From: Hsuehochloa calcarea
Taxonomy: Eukaryota > Streptophyta > Magnoliopsida > Poales > Poaceae
Assembly (NCBI GenBank): GCA_036346395.1
Contig: CM070615.1
Coordinates: 3,539,534 to 3,603,533 of the forward strand
Direction of reading: 5' to 3'
DNA length: 64,000 bases
A program made the translations under genes and the position numbers. The notes beneath the pieces are model-generated. The model made no database searches, had not been told where the DNA came from, and was given only the letters and a program-made list of their open reading frames with translations. Shown here one piece after another: positions 1 to 12,113 of this stretch. Position 1 is the first letter of the stretch. Every line of letters begins with the position of its first letter.

Positions 1-878
1 ACATGAACTGGAAGTCTTACTTCCCTTGTTCTTTTTTATCTCTGATAAGCACTTCTTGCAGTTTCTCTTTCAATGCTCAGTCTCATGACAATGATAACAT
101 TCTTATTCAGGCTTAGGACCCAGCTTGAGCTTATCAAGCTTAGCCTTGAGCTCTCGATCTTATTTTGAGTCTTTCCTTTCCCATTCCCATTCGCCTTTCC
201 CTTTTACATACCTTTCTTCTTGAAGCTAGTAGTCTTTTGACCCATCATCACATGATTATAACTCTTCTTGATGCTCTCCTCAGCACCCTTAAGCATGCCA
301 TGCAACTCGGTTATTGATTTCTCCATGCCATCCATATGAAAATTCAATATGACAGACTCAAAACTCGTAGGGAGCGATTGGAAAAATCACATCAGTAGCT
401 AACTCTTGGCTAAAGGGGAAACCAAGCCTTTTCAAGCTCTTATTGTGACCAATTATTGATCACATGAGGACTGGCCGGGTTACCTTTTGAGAGTCTACAA
501 GAAAACAATACCTTTGAGGTGTTAAACCTCTCTGCCTTTGCTTGATTATGAAACATACCCTTCAGATCTTCAATTATACTGTAAGCGTCTGTGGTCTCAT
601 ATTACTTTTGAAGTTCAGAGTTTATAGTCGCAAGCATTAGGCAGTGCACATCGACTGTGTCATTGCAATACTTCTCGTAAGCATTCTTATCAGCACGAGG
701 AGTATCGACACTCAGTTCCTTGGGATAGGAACCTTCTAAAATATATTCCTTCTTTTCATGTTTGAGAAAAAATTCTCAAATTACGAAACCAGTCAATGAA
801 GTTTATACCATTCAGTTTTTCTTTACCAAGAATAGATCGCAAGTTAAAGGTAGGTGTAGAAGAAGTGGTAGATGCCAT
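1..878 (-). pseudogene. copia element C1: broken gag (5' end of gag-pol)
   Basis: Gag of a Ty1/copia retrotransposon, the structural protein of the virus-like particle, read on the minus strand. The start codon is at 878-876 (first residues MASTTSSTPTFNLRSIL), a common grass copia gag N terminus. A frameshift near 770 shifts the frame, which then continues as KEYILEGSYPKELS and DVHCLMLATINSELQ, the UBN2-type core. At the left edge (about 20-90) lies a CX2CX4HX4C zinc knuckle (CYHCHETEHWKRNC in outline) in which the Trp codon has become TGA. At least one frameshift and several stops make it non-functional. The rest of gag-pol lies outside the window to the left. Seen: motifs and lesions. Known: gag family. 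The lineage within copia is not assigned. Confidence 0.8.
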
Positions 879-2465
879 GATCTACAACAGAAATATATAC
901 AAAGATTCAACACTATGTTTATGTAAGATCTTCTATTAGAGACTCATGTTGGTGGTCGTGTTCGACCAGTCTACGACCAGCTTGTATCTTCATACGACTA
1001 TTCTGGATCCAGTCGTATCATCATACGAACTAGTATGGACTCGGTCGTATCACTATACGACTAGTCTGAACTAGTCTGGATCTGATCATATCACTATACG
1101 ACTAGTCTAGATCTGGTCGTATCACTATACGACTAGTCCATACCAGGTCGAACTTAATCATCAACAGTCAATAAAAAATATTCCCACTATATGTTCTAAA
1201 CCATGTTTCCCTCAAACATCATATAATGAGTTCAAGAGCCAAAAAATCGTTAAGTCCTAGTGAGATTTGGCATCACTGCTAGAAACCTAGCGATTTTAGG
1301 TAGCCAATCTTTTGCCAATCATATCACATATGACTCTTGTTTGTTGGGTGACACCTCTATGCCCTACCAACAGTACTATGCCCCAAGGCCCAAAATCCTT
1401 TTGATAGCCTTGTTAAGTTAAACTAATACTATGCATGTGGGTGTCCCACACCCACCCCGTCTTATTAAGATAGTCAATGACACTCTACTTTGGCAGACCT
1501 ACCAATTAACATTAAAATCGTGATGGGCCCAGCAATTGGAAAGACATCAAATTAACTTAATTTTTCTTGAGGGATACTATTCTACCATGTTAAAACAACT
1601 AATGAAAAACATGATCAAATAACATGATAGGAATAAACATTCACAAATAATTAAATTAAACTATGAAATAGTATGGCCCTTACCATGATGATCTCCATCA
1701 CCATGCTTCTTATCCTTTGACCATCATGCTTGAAGTCTCCGACCACATTCAGCTACTAAACAATTACTCCTAAAAGCTAGTAATGAATTACAGACGAGAA
1801 TATTAAGCATCACATGTCGGTACGCAGACCGTTATACAATAATATGTAGCTCGATGGCTATCTCACAGCATAACACGTAGGCCATGAGAAATCCATTCAT
1901 GTATCACATAAACAATGGGCCATACTATTCACATTAATCCCTACAAAAATGAGTTATGCATAGAATCCAATTCTATCTGGTGATATGAACACATAATACC
2001 ATATAACGCAGCTATGACCACGGTGGTCCCGCTAGCCGGTTAGCAGGCGAGGTGCGAAGGGGCAGCACCCTCGGAAACCTTTTCCGGGGCATGAATCTTA
2101 TTCACGTAACCGAGCATTAGAAATCATCGGATTAATCATATTAACCCTATTATGAACCAATCTAATCACTGCCTTGATACGATCACACACTGCGGCATAG
2201 TCCGATGGCGGAATTATGACCAGTAGGAGTATCATACAAGGCAGTCGCAAACAAGTAGAGTAAATCATCTGGTCCTTTTAGCTCATACCTCCTTATAAAC
2301 CCATCTACTATCGCCGAACACTAGTCGATCTCATCGACCAGTGTCTAGACCGTTCCATCCACATGAACCGATCTAGGTTACCAGACTCGACCAGTAATAG
2401 ATCCAATCTACTACTGCCACATATCCAGAATATATGACTGATCTAGATAAAAAAGTATGCAGGAT
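879..2465 (-). other. C1 untranslated leader
   Basis: About 1.6 kb between the primer-binding site and the gag start of C1, without a credible ORF. It is unusually long for a copia leader. It holds a short array of hairpin-capable repeats (955-1145). It may include remnants of other insertions, but I saw no clear terminal repeats. Confidence 0.6.
955..1145. repeat. hairpin-forming short repeat array in C1 leader
   Basis: Diverged units around GTCGTAT-CACT-ATACGAC (7-bp arms, 4-nt loop) recur at about 1044, 1084 and 1116, with degenerate copies upstream near 960-1020. Most are followed by tagtc. Related cgaccag/acgaccag words recur in the LTR near 3190-3300. Confidence 0.7.
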
Positions 2466-2478
2466 GGCTCTGATACCA
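2466..2478 (-). other. C1 primer-binding site (initiator tRNA-Met)
   Basis: The minus strand reads TGGTATCAGAGCC, the standard plant copia primer-binding site complementary to the 3' end of initiator tRNA-Met. One base separates it from the LTR edge at 2480. It orients C1 on the minus strand. Confidence 0.9.
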
Positions 2479-2479
2479 C

Positions 2480-4155
2480 TGAAGGGATATAGGTAGGCTG
2501 CGCTAGCTGGTAATTAAAAAATTCTACCACGTAAACCAGGATACTAGACAAGCAAGAGATCACAGATCGTTACCACCACACGCGCAATGCAGCGAAAGAA
2601 GAGTTGGAGCAGCCTGGTTCAACGAAGAGCGTGTTGATGTAGTTGTCGCAGTCGATCGTCCAACATAGTTGATCGTTCAACGTAGTCGGTTGCCCAGCGT
2701 AGTCGTTGCCGATCGTCTCATCCAGCAACCGATCGCTTTCCTTGTAATGTCGCGGATCGTCCTCGAGAGCAATAGCAACCGCAGTAGCGCCTCTACGATA
2801 TCCACATGTCTAGGGCAGGAACACCGTACGCCGGTGTGCTAGCACCAAGTCGCACGGGAAGGCTCTCTCAAGAAGATGGCGGCTGGGGTTTGGAGCAACT
2901 TACGTCAACTCTTGTCATGTGTCTCCTCTATTACCTATCTCACTTCCCAACAGCCTCAAGCATCTCCTAAAATAGTTCCCATGACGGATCCTGTCCGAAC
3001 ACGTTTGACGAATCGTATCTGTACTGGTTTGTTCCAACCTGTTAAGTGTGTGAGCTTGTAGGTTCATGCATAATCGGTTGTGACTCGGAAACTCATTTTC
3101 GATCACGAGTCGTCAGTGGCACCTAGCAGGACATAACGATTCCGAATACACAAGAATTAGATTAGACGAACCTTAATACAATATGATCGACGACCAGGTC
3201 CTATTTGGTATCGACCAATTCGTAACTCCTTACGACCAGGTTTCGACCAGCCTACGACCAGCTTATACTTGGCTCGACCAGTTTGTAACTCCTTATAACC
3301 AGGTTTTGGCCACTTAGTGATCATGTTCAACCAGCCTATGATTAGCTTGTATCTCCATACGACTAGTCAGTATCTGATCGAACTGAACGGCCAGCTCGTG
3401 TATTCTCGTTTTACCTTACGATATCTGGTAGAACTCCAGGTGAGATGTTGTGTCATCCATGGACTGTTCAATACTTTCTCGATCAAGTGTCGGATAACTT
3501 CATATGGTCGAACTCTTCGACCACCAGTGGCATGGCCATGCACTTTTCTTATCCGACCACATCGAGGGCCCCAGAGACATCTCTTCTGTTATGTTAGGAG
3601 GGGCAAATCTCATATTTGACCAGTCATATTACGACGCATGTTTCATAGCATACGCGAAAGATACCTTTATGACTACCCGGTTACGAAGTAGCCTTTGGCA
3701 ACCCAAAGTGTACTCTTACACATGTAGAAAACCATACTTATCTCAGGTCTAAGGATTATACATCATCATTGCTTGAGACCAACTGATGACACATGAAATC
3801 ATAATAATCTCAATAGTGTCTCAAGGTCGATCAATCCAACACTATGTTTTCTAACATGTGTTCACATTATTGATTCGATATTCATATATCCATGACTAGT
3901 GAAACATAGTCATCAATCAATACATGTGATGGTCGATAGAGTCATTAGTGTTCCGACTAGTGATTTTCGACCAGGGATACATTTAGAATGACATTATCAT
4001 AAGTTAGAAGAGCTTCACCAACAAGTCATATACTCGTTAATCTTTATAACTAATGATTCATTTAAGAAAATAAAATAACATTTATTCAATAACTCATAAA
4101 TATAGACGTGATACAGTCATCTCTATGATTGCCTCTAGAATATATCACCAACGCA
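2480..4155 (-). mobile_element. C1 5' LTR (copia, about 1.67 kb)
   Basis: On the minus strand the LTR starts near 4155 with a TGTTGGTGATAT-like sequence followed by CTAGAGGCAATCATAGAG. This is the typical start of a large grass copia LTR group. It ends in CCCTTCA at 2480 next to the primer-binding site. The outer terminus is slightly altered (ccaacgca instead of ccaaca on the plus strand), so the exact edge is 4152-4155. The partner LTR is outside the window, so no target-site duplication can be checked. The LTR carries cgaccag-type repeats near 3190-3300. Confidence 0.75.
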
Positions 4156-4326
4156 GATTGCATGCCATGCAAGCAGGGTGGAGCTGGCTAGGTTCATGGT
4201 TGTTCAGTTGAACACCATTTTGTTTCTCCAAATACCAAGTAAAAAGTATGCATATTGGATATATATACCAATAATTATGTCATATACTCATATTTGTACA
4301 CCCAAATTGTTTCAGCCCATCCCACC
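4156..4326. other. intergenic, no feature seen
   Basis: AT-rich spacer between the C1 LTR and the tandem duplication. Nothing recognised. Confidence 0.5.
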
Positions 4327-4514
4327 AAAACCCCTTCCCCAATCCATTTAGCAATGTGACCCATTCCTCTATTCTCACGCAGGGCCCAACAATCCAACAG
4401 GGGAAAGCCCATCTTCTCCTAAAACCCCTTCCCCAATCCATTTAGCAATGTGACCCATTCCTCTATTCTCACGCAGGGCCCAACAATCCAACAGGGGAAA
4501 GCCCATCTTCTCCT
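4327..4514. repeat. perfect tandem duplication, 94-bp unit x2
   Basis: 4327-4420 and 4421-4514 read identically; each unit starts aaaaccccttcccc and ends cccatcttctcct. Perfect identity means either a recent duplication or an assembly duplication. Confidence 0.95.
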
Positions 4515-4560
4515 CACAGTCGAGCCCAAGCATTGTCCATCTCAAGTCAAACCTAACACC

Positions 4561-4607
4561 TCTCTCTCTCTCTCTCAGTCTCTCTCTCTCTCTCTCACAC
4601 ACACACA
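4561..4607. repeat. (TC)n(AC)n microsatellite
   Basis: A run of TC dinucleotides with one interruption (cagtc) passes into AC repeats. It is followed directly by an ATG at 4610 that opens a 45-codon GC-rich ORF ending at 4747 (MSTEPQAAPTQGRGEAARP...). The CT-rich leader followed by a GC-rich ORF resembles the start of a grass gene, but the ORF is short and I recognise no family. It may be a gene fragment or chance. Confidence 0.85.
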
Positions 4608-4747
4608 ACATGAGCACGGAGCCACAGGCGGCGCCAACGCAAGGAAGGGGTGAGGCGGCGAGGCCAAGCTGGCTCAGGGTGGTGGTGTTCACGAGCGTAC
4701 AACACGGCGACGACCGACGGGTGCGGTGGCATGGCATCAATGAGTAG

Positions 4748-5654
4748 GGCAAGGCAGGGCACTTCACGCAAGCAGGGTGACGCGGACGACCACAGTAGGC
4801 TAGGCGAGGGCGCGATGCGTGGCGGTGGCGCACTAGTGGATCTTGTTCCCAGCAGCAAGTAGCAACATCAGGCATTGGCAGGAGCAAACAAGTGCATTTT
4901 GATCCCAAATCCCTTTTTTTGTTGATTTGTAAAATGTGAAATCAAAAGAGTTGATTGTGTTTTTTGAATTATGAAATGTAGACCGAAGAGCCTTAAAAAT
5001 TTAAGAACAATTCTGTACATTTGAAATTGCATTGACCTATTGTGTCAAGAACAACGGCATTGACTGTGATAGTGTATCTAAGCACCATTCCCTTACGCAT
5101 GCTACCTTAGTTTGTATGTATAGGAAGTTCTTAGTGTTGTTTTATGTTGATGAAACACTTATATTCCAAAGTTGTCAAACAATGTCTTAAGTTCATTGAA
5201 TGTTTTTTTTAGCTAGAGACTGTCCACATAGATTTTGTTGTTTTTATGGATCACGATTTTGACACCAACTTTAAATTTAGTCACTTCATAATTTCTTAGC
5301 AATATATGCACTTTAAGATGTTGTTTGTTGTAAGAACACTTTGTACTTTGATTTTTGCTTGTGAACCTTGGCATATAACATTGAACTATATTTTCTTTTG
5401 TTAACTCCGAACACATATCCTGTAAACCCTTGGTCTGCCGCTGCACGCAAGTAAATACTTTTAGCTCCTTTCCGAGCTTCACCCATGGAGCTTGCACCCA
5501 TGAGCCTGCACCAGCTGATTATTTAACTCTTCTCTGCTGATCTGCTGCGCTGTTACAGTGAGATCACAGGTTGTAACCTAATCATGCAGATTACATCTGG
5601 TGTTTGCGTCACCATCGCATGAAAGCGGGGAGTTACGCGTGGGCGTGGTACGAA
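4748..5654. other. intergenic, no gene recognised
   Basis: GC-rich at the left (to about 4900), then AT-rich. The small ORFs show no recognisable domains. Confidence 0.5.
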
Positions 5655-5892
5655 GCAGTGGTTTTCATATTGACTCAAAGTCAACAATATACTACTTTGA
5701 CCATTAAATTCTCTTGTTATATATTTAATATTTTTGTCAATATGTAATATTACGAAAGTATTTTTTATGATAAATTTACTCATATCATTTTCATACATTT
5801 AAACCATACGTTTTAAAAAATATCTTTCATTGAAATTAATAGTACTTGACTGCACGTATTCTACTTTCGTCATCGGACTACTGGAGGGAGTT
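5655..5892. mobile_element. MITE-like element, Stowaway-type end
   Basis: A 240-bp AT-rich block runs from a ttgactcaaagtcaa segment to a ctactggagggagt end. The ggagggagt terminus and the internal layout (tttgaccatta, tactcatatcattttcatac) resemble abundant grass Stowaway-like MITEs. The left terminus does not match cleanly, so the element is degraded or the call is wrong. Confidence 0.4.
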
Positions 5893-7489
5893 AAAAACTA
5901 GAGTTTCAGCACTCAGTGTGCAAATGGACATCTCTTTCTGAAAGTGAAGCGTAGAAAATGCAGGAAAGATCATCTCAAAATGAAGTCCAGATGAGCATGA
6001 AAAGAAATAAACATTGCAAGAAAAGGCGCCGCCCGAGAAGGTGAAAAGAAGGGAAGCACAAAAGCAGGCAAGATTCTTGGTTAACCTAATGGATTATGGA
6101 AGACAAAGGACTGAGTGATGTTGTATTGTGTAGTGATCATCTGATCATGCAGTGTGCATCATCTGATGTGATCCATACCTTCATAAAGATGAAAAGATTG
6201 GAGCCGGCTGGTAATAATCTTCAGGCATTTTCTTGGAAGATCGCAAAGGCGCAAAAGATGGGAGGCAACGACTAGAGCGGAGGAAGCCATGGGAATCAGG
6301 GAATCGATCTAAAGAGGAAGACTACATGTGTTTCAGACCATTCTTTTTTGAGAAGGAAAGTAAGGACAGTAGGACATTGAGATCGAGCTTTTGGAGATTT
6401 GGGGATTCGGTTTCATGTCAGTTGGAAGATTTTAAAGATGCATTTTGGTTTAAACAGAACGGGTGTTGATTGGCAAAGCCTAGTAATAATTTACCTGAAT
6501 TTTTTCCGTTCGAATATTGCCTATTCTGCCATTAATTCATTTTTAGATTACTGTACATGAGGGTAGATTTTCTGATCAAATCTTTAAATAAAGTTGATAT
6601 CTTTTTTGTGAAGAGAAAACGAAGTGGATAGCTGGTGCTAATAGCACTTTGATATGCAAAATTGCTTTTCTGACGATGTTCCCGATGAATCAGCCTCGCA
6701 TATATGAAATACTCTGCTGAAAATTTTCCTCTTGTTGTTTCATCTTTCATGTTTTCACTAGTCAAATGCACGTGCTTTACTACGGATTAAAAAAATTATA
6801 TCTCGTTAATTATCGTTTTACTCAGCCTACAATAAAAATGATCTGCCAGTAACCGTTCTTGGAAAGATCGATGGAATCTTTGGGTTTCTTGTGCACCAGT
6901 TTGAGCAATTAGGGTATGGAGGGAGTGGAGAGGGTATGGGGAGTGGATGGAGGTATGGATGACCAAATGCACGAAAGGGCGAGAAAGAACGAGATCCGGC
7001 AATTTCACATCTCACGAAGAAAAATAGATCTAACTACTCACATCGCATGAGAGAGAACGAACCGTCATCAGTTCTCTATTTTAAGTAGTAGAGATTTCTA
7101 AAGCAAGATTAGTGCAACTATACTGTGCAGCACAACTTGTGCTAACCTACCAGTTCGTATAATCTTTTGCTTACTACCGGTGGTCGCAAGAAAACAAAAG
7201 AAATTAACAAGCCAGTTGTGAATGTTCCAACAAAGCAATGATGATGCGACGATGCTCCAAAGGACACATACACAGAGCCAAACATAGCAAAAAAAAAAAT
7301 TCAAAATCATGGGGGTATAGAACGTAATTATTTTGCAAGATTTTTTTAAAAAACAACTAATATCGTGGGATTTCTACAAAATTACCGTGTACCCAATGGG
7401 CCATAGAATTACAGAAGATGGGCTTTATTTGTCTTGTTCACTTAAAAGAGCCCATAAAAGAAATATAGGCCTACTTCGTAGATGGGCCT
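5893..7489. other. intergenic, no feature seen
   Basis: Low-copy-looking AT-rich sequence. The small ORFs (for example 6233-6469) have no recognisable motif. Confidence 0.4.
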
Positions 7490-7784
7490 CATAACTCGAA
7501 CACCCACCGTTCCGAATTTCCGATCCCTCGCATCCCACTTCGTCCTTGTCTTCGTCTTCCCCCCCCACGCCGCGGGCCTTCCGATCGTTCCGCTCCCTCG
7601 TCTTCCTCCTCCACCGAGTCCCTGACGCTGAGTCCTCTTCCTCTTCATCCCACTGATTCCCGGAGGCGCGTGGTGGATACTGCTACCCGGGCGGCTGGTG
7701 GCGCCGCCTCCGGCCGCGACCGGGCCCTGCGCGGCGCGCACTGACGGTGTTCGACAGAATGCCCCGCTGACCGAGAGAGGTAAC
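7490..7784 (+). pseudogene. decayed first exon of the PPR-DYW gene
   Basis: A GC-rich block (CCTC/CTTC-rich, like a grass 5' exon) ends with codons for VFDRMPR at 7747-7767, the typical end of a PPR motif, followed at once by TGA (7768-7770). Shortly after comes a possible donor (gag|gtaaca). The main body of a PPR gene on the same strand begins about 2.6 kb downstream, so I infer this is its exon 1. No start codon in the right frame is evident. The link between the two parts is an inference. Confidence 0.4.
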
Positions 7785-10384
7785 ATATAAGTATAGCCGC
7801 GCACATATTTGTTTTCTTGTATTAATGGTTCTCCTTCCTTATGCTGTGAGTGAGCGTGTGATTTCTGAATTCTCGTGTGACGGTGTTTGATGATGTATGA
7901 CTCTGCGTCTGTATACATTTCAGCTCCTTCCCTGTTGTTTTTCCTTCTGGGGATGCTATTGGTTAGTGATACGGTAGTAATTCCAGGTGATGGATAAACC
8001 GGTGAAAGGAGTGCAGAGATTGTACCTGACGATAGGTGGAATGTAAAATTGTAGGAAGGTAGGAGGGAGTAGATTATTGTTAGTTATGGCTTTTAAAGGG
8101 GAGTTGTTCGCAATGAGGTCTTGGGATAGGTTGCTAAAAGTTTGTCTGTGTGCTTATGTGCTGTGGTGATGGTGCATTCCATAGCAATGTCTTGCGATAA
8201 AATCCGTATGGTAGTCTGGTCATGAAGGTTTGAGCCTTGTTTAGATGCCTCCTGTACTAATGGTTCCTTCAGAAATTGCTCGTGCTAAGCAGGTGTCCAA
8301 TTGTGTTTCTGTTCTGGGGTGCACTTTTTGGTGCACTGTTGTTAGACAAATTGCTTGATAGTATGCTTGTATGGGCCCTAAAGGGTTCTTGTTAACTAAT
8401 TGTTTTTGTTGCTGTTTAGTATTTCTGTACATGTTCATAGTCTTCATCGTTTGTGCCTATGTTTTGAGAGACCTTCTAGTCTAGTAATGTCCAAGGGAGT
8501 GAAATACTTCTGTGGTTAATTAGTTACTATCAATTGCTTCGTTCGTATCCCCTGATTTTTTGCTAAATTGTTGACATGCTGGTCGAGGTGATGATGTTTG
8601 AATTTTTTTTCTCTCCTTTTTTGCATGGATGGGTATTATTCAGGTTTTCCATGATACATGCCATTATCTAGCAGACTCGAAGGAATGTACCAATGGAAGA
8701 TAGTACTGGAGTAGGATAATCTTTTGAATTCTTATCTTTGTCTGTCCTGGCATTGTTATGTGTCATGGACTCATGGTATTATGGCACTTCACAAAATGTC
8801 TTTGGGAGATAAATGGGGTTGATAAAGGGTTTCTTGGCGTGTTTTACGGTTTCCATTGTTGCACTGGACAATATAGCGTGTATTTAGTTAAATGGCGTAT
8901 CGAATGCTGACAAGTGCGCACTATTAGTTTTGTTCTTTTAAAAATATCTTTTGTTTGGCATCTTGCATGGGATGTGCGAGAAGACAAGACCTACTTTAAT
9001 ATATGCAGATATGTTGTCAATCAGTAGTCTTCTCTCTACCAATCTTGAATTTCATGTGCTCCAGTGTTATTGCAATGTAGGGTTGGAGTTATATATTTTT
9101 TTGCTGCATGTAGAATCAGAATAGGTCGTTCATGGTTTTGGATGCTTCAAATTGTCCAGAGTTTTATTGCTTCATACAAACAGTCCCTGAATAAGCTTAT
9201 TCCATGATGGGGTTGGTTCAGGATTCGGTGTTTTTGTATAGGAGACTGGGACAGAGGATCCTGGATGAGATGAGGCTCCAAAAAGAGAAAATTTTGATAG
9301 GATGTAGGATAAGATTGGTTGACTACATTATTCCATTACGCACTGTTCAAATGCTGGGTGTGCTCACCTGGACAGTAAAAAAACCATATTAGCATCAAAT
9401 CTGTTTTTTTATATAAAAGGTATTATCCTGTTATTTCAAATGAATGTAGCTTGTTCCTCTCCACTGTTTTTTGTGATTCGCTATGTGTGCAATTTTTTAA
9501 TTAAATAATACCATTTTAAATAAAAGGAAACCCCAATGCTGATGATTTGAAAATGAATCATGGAGCTAATTAGCTTTGACTTCTACTACCACCGAAGTTG
9601 TTATGGAGCCAGACGTGATGCACTGCAGTAGACGCACGAACAGCACAGCCGCTGCAGCGGAGTGAGAACAGGGCACATACTGTAGCAAAACATGAATAGT
9701 ACCCATCAGTACTGTAGCACTATTATTTTCCATACTTGGTTGATGGGTTTTCTAGGATAAAGAATAACTGGTTAGATAGGTTATTTTGGGATTCCTTATC
9801 TATCAAGTTATTATTAAGAATAAAATCTTATATATATTAGGAAGGTTATTTTTAATAGCAGCTCCAACCAGCAGTCCAACGGTGCTAAACCAGAAGCTGA
9901 GTTGGCATATCACATTTTCTCATTCCTTTTTCATCAAGACTTTTATCCTTTTTCTAACTGAATTTCATTTAACAGGATTAAATATGCTAGCAAAAGATGC
10001 ATCAAAGTGGTGAATATCACATGGTTGTTGCTGAGTGCTGACTTTCTGTTTATTCCAGAGATGCCATGAAACCCTTAAGTTTTAAAGATGGACTAACAAG
10101 ACAAATTATCATATCAGGCTGCAGAAAACTTCTGTGCTCTTAATGGCAAGCAAACATCCAAACATTTTTCTTATTAGGTTTCCCTTCTGTCAATCATCAG
10201 AGTATCAGACAAATTCGATTGGTAAACTTTGTCTTTAGTAAAATTGTGAATTTGGGAGCAGCTGACTTGCATGGATGGGCATTTGGTTTAACTATCATGG
10301 AATAAATCAGAGTACCAAATCTCTTAGTGTAGTATGCTATTGAATTTATTTTTCTGTTTGTTCTTTCTGGCTTTCTGCAACAAG
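7785..10384 (+). other. probable long intron of the PPR gene
   Basis: About 2.6 kb of T-rich sequence without convincing ORFs lies between the exon-1 remnant and the PPR body. It ends in a pyrimidine tract and a possible acceptor (tttctgcaacaag) near 10384. ORFs such as 9204-9392 look random. 9590-9730 has several tactgtagca words that may be a small repeat. Confidence 0.4.
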
Positions 10385-12113
10385 CTGAACCATAGCATTG
10401 CTCTAAAGTGTAAAAAGATTGTTAGGTTTGACAGAAATTCGATTGCCGTGCTTACGCTGCATGAACTTTTGCAACTGTGTGCAAAGAGGACCCTCTTGGT
10501 TGGGAAAAGCTGCCATGGGTTAGCCATTCATTTTGGTCTGGTAACTGATACTCTCACATGCAATATTCTCATCACTTGTACACAAGATGTGGCTAGAATG
10601 ATTGCGCTCGTCATGTTTTTGATGCAATGCCTGTTAGAAGCACACTCTCATGGAATACCATGATTGCTGGATGTAGTCATAATGGAGAGGATGTACAAGC
10701 CCTCAAACTTTTTTCAAGGATGCACCGAGAAGGGACACAGATGAGTGAATTTACCTTATCCAGCACTCTGTGTGCATGTGTTGAAAAATGTGCTATCGTT
10801 GAATGCAAACAGTTACACAATATTGCTGTCAAGCTTGCACTGGATTCCAATAGTTTTGTTGGAACTGCAGTTCTTGATGTTTACGCAAAATGTAATATGA
10901 TTAAGGATGCCTGCTGTGTTTTTGAGAATATGCCTGAGAAAGCTTCAGTTACATGGAGTTCATTGTTTACAGGATATGTGCAGAATGGTCTTCATGAAGA
11001 GGCATTACGTTTATTTCAGAGTGCACAAAGGGAAGGAGTACAAATGATTGAATTCACTCTTTCTGCTATCCTCAGCACATGTGCAAGCTTATCACTGATA
11101 ATTGAAGGGACACAACTGCATTCAGTTATTGTCAAGTATGGTTTTCATGGGAACTTCTTTGTGGCAACATCACTTGTGGATGTTTATGCAAGGTGTGGGC
11201 AGATTGAAAAAGCTTATGCAGCATTTGCTTATATGGAACTCAAGAATGTAGCCCTATGGAATGCAATGATTGCTAGTTTTTCTTGGCATGCCCATTCTTG
11301 GGAAGCTATGATTCTCTTTGAGAAAATGCAGCAGGTAGGGGTTTTTCCAAACGAAGTTACCTATCTCTCACTGTTGTCAGTGTGCAATCATTCAGGCTTA
11401 GTTGAAGAGGGTCGTCACTACTTTTGCTTGCTAATGTCTGATCGAACTGTTGAACCTAATGTCCTTCACTATTCTTGCATGGTTGATGTTTTGGGACGAT
11501 CTGGGAAGACTGATGAGGCCTGGGAGTTGCTTCACAAAATTGCAGGAACCACAGGAATATTAGATTAGCCAGAATTGCAGCTGAACAGCTTTTCGAGCTT
11601 GAGCCTGACAATGGAGCTAACCATGTTTTGCTCTCAAATGTATATGCTGCAAGCAGAAACTGGGAGAATGTTGTCATGGCAAGGAAGCATTTGAAGGATA
11701 GTGGTGCAAAGAAAGAGTTGGATAGCGGCAAAGGGCAGATTTCATGTTTTTGTTGTTGGGGAGAGAGAGCTCCCAGGAGTCACTGGTCTATAATAAGTTG
11801 AAGGACATTTACCATGGGATGAGAAAATTTGCTCACAGAACCAAACATAGAATGTGATCTGCATGATATACGTGACGACCAAAAAGTGGAGCTGCTTAAA
11901 CACCACAGCGAGAAGTTAGCATTTGCTTTTGGTTTAATCAGCTTGTCTCCTAATATACCAATTACAATATACAAGAACCTTAGGATCTGTGGAGATTGTC
12001 ATTCCTTGATGAAGATTGCAACCCTTATTACTGAACGTCTAGTCATTGTCAGAGATATCAATAGATTTCACCATTTTAAGAATGGCTCATGTTCTTGTGG
12101 GGACTTCTGGTGA
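10385..12113 (+). pseudogene. PPR-DYW protein gene, broken (organelle RNA editing type)
   Basis: PLS-class pentatricopeptide repeat protein with a C-terminal DYW cytidine-deaminase-like domain, a family that specifies C-to-U editing sites in mitochondrial or chloroplast RNA. Seen: a run of PPR motifs (SWNTMIAGCSHNGEDVQALKLF; VGTAVLDVYAKCNMIKDACCVF; LWNAMIASFSWHAHSWEAMILF), then the E/E+ region, then HSEKLAFAFGL, CGDCHSLMK and a terminal CSCGDFW with stop at 12111-12113. Zinc and active-site residues (HSE, CxxCH) are present. Lesions: a frameshift near 10573; an in-frame TAG at 10594-10596; loss of part of the E region with a frameshift near 11545; frameshifts near 11725 and 11790. It resembles the At5g04780-like subgroup. 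With this many breaks no functional protein is expected. Confidence 0.85.

Noticed and set aside
4375..4908. 177-codon minus-strand ORF
   Set aside because: It runs across the tandem duplication and the TC/AC microsatellite (Arg-Glu repeats), so it is a composition artefact.
7442..7918. 158-codon antisense ORF
   Set aside because: It is the reverse of the GC-rich exon-1 remnant of the PPR gene; composition explains the open frame.
9204..9392. 62-codon ORF in the PPR intron region
   Set aside because: No motif, no codon-use signal, expected length by chance.
9590..9730. Possible MITE with tactgtagca words
   Set aside because: I could not find matching terminal inverted repeats or a duplication.
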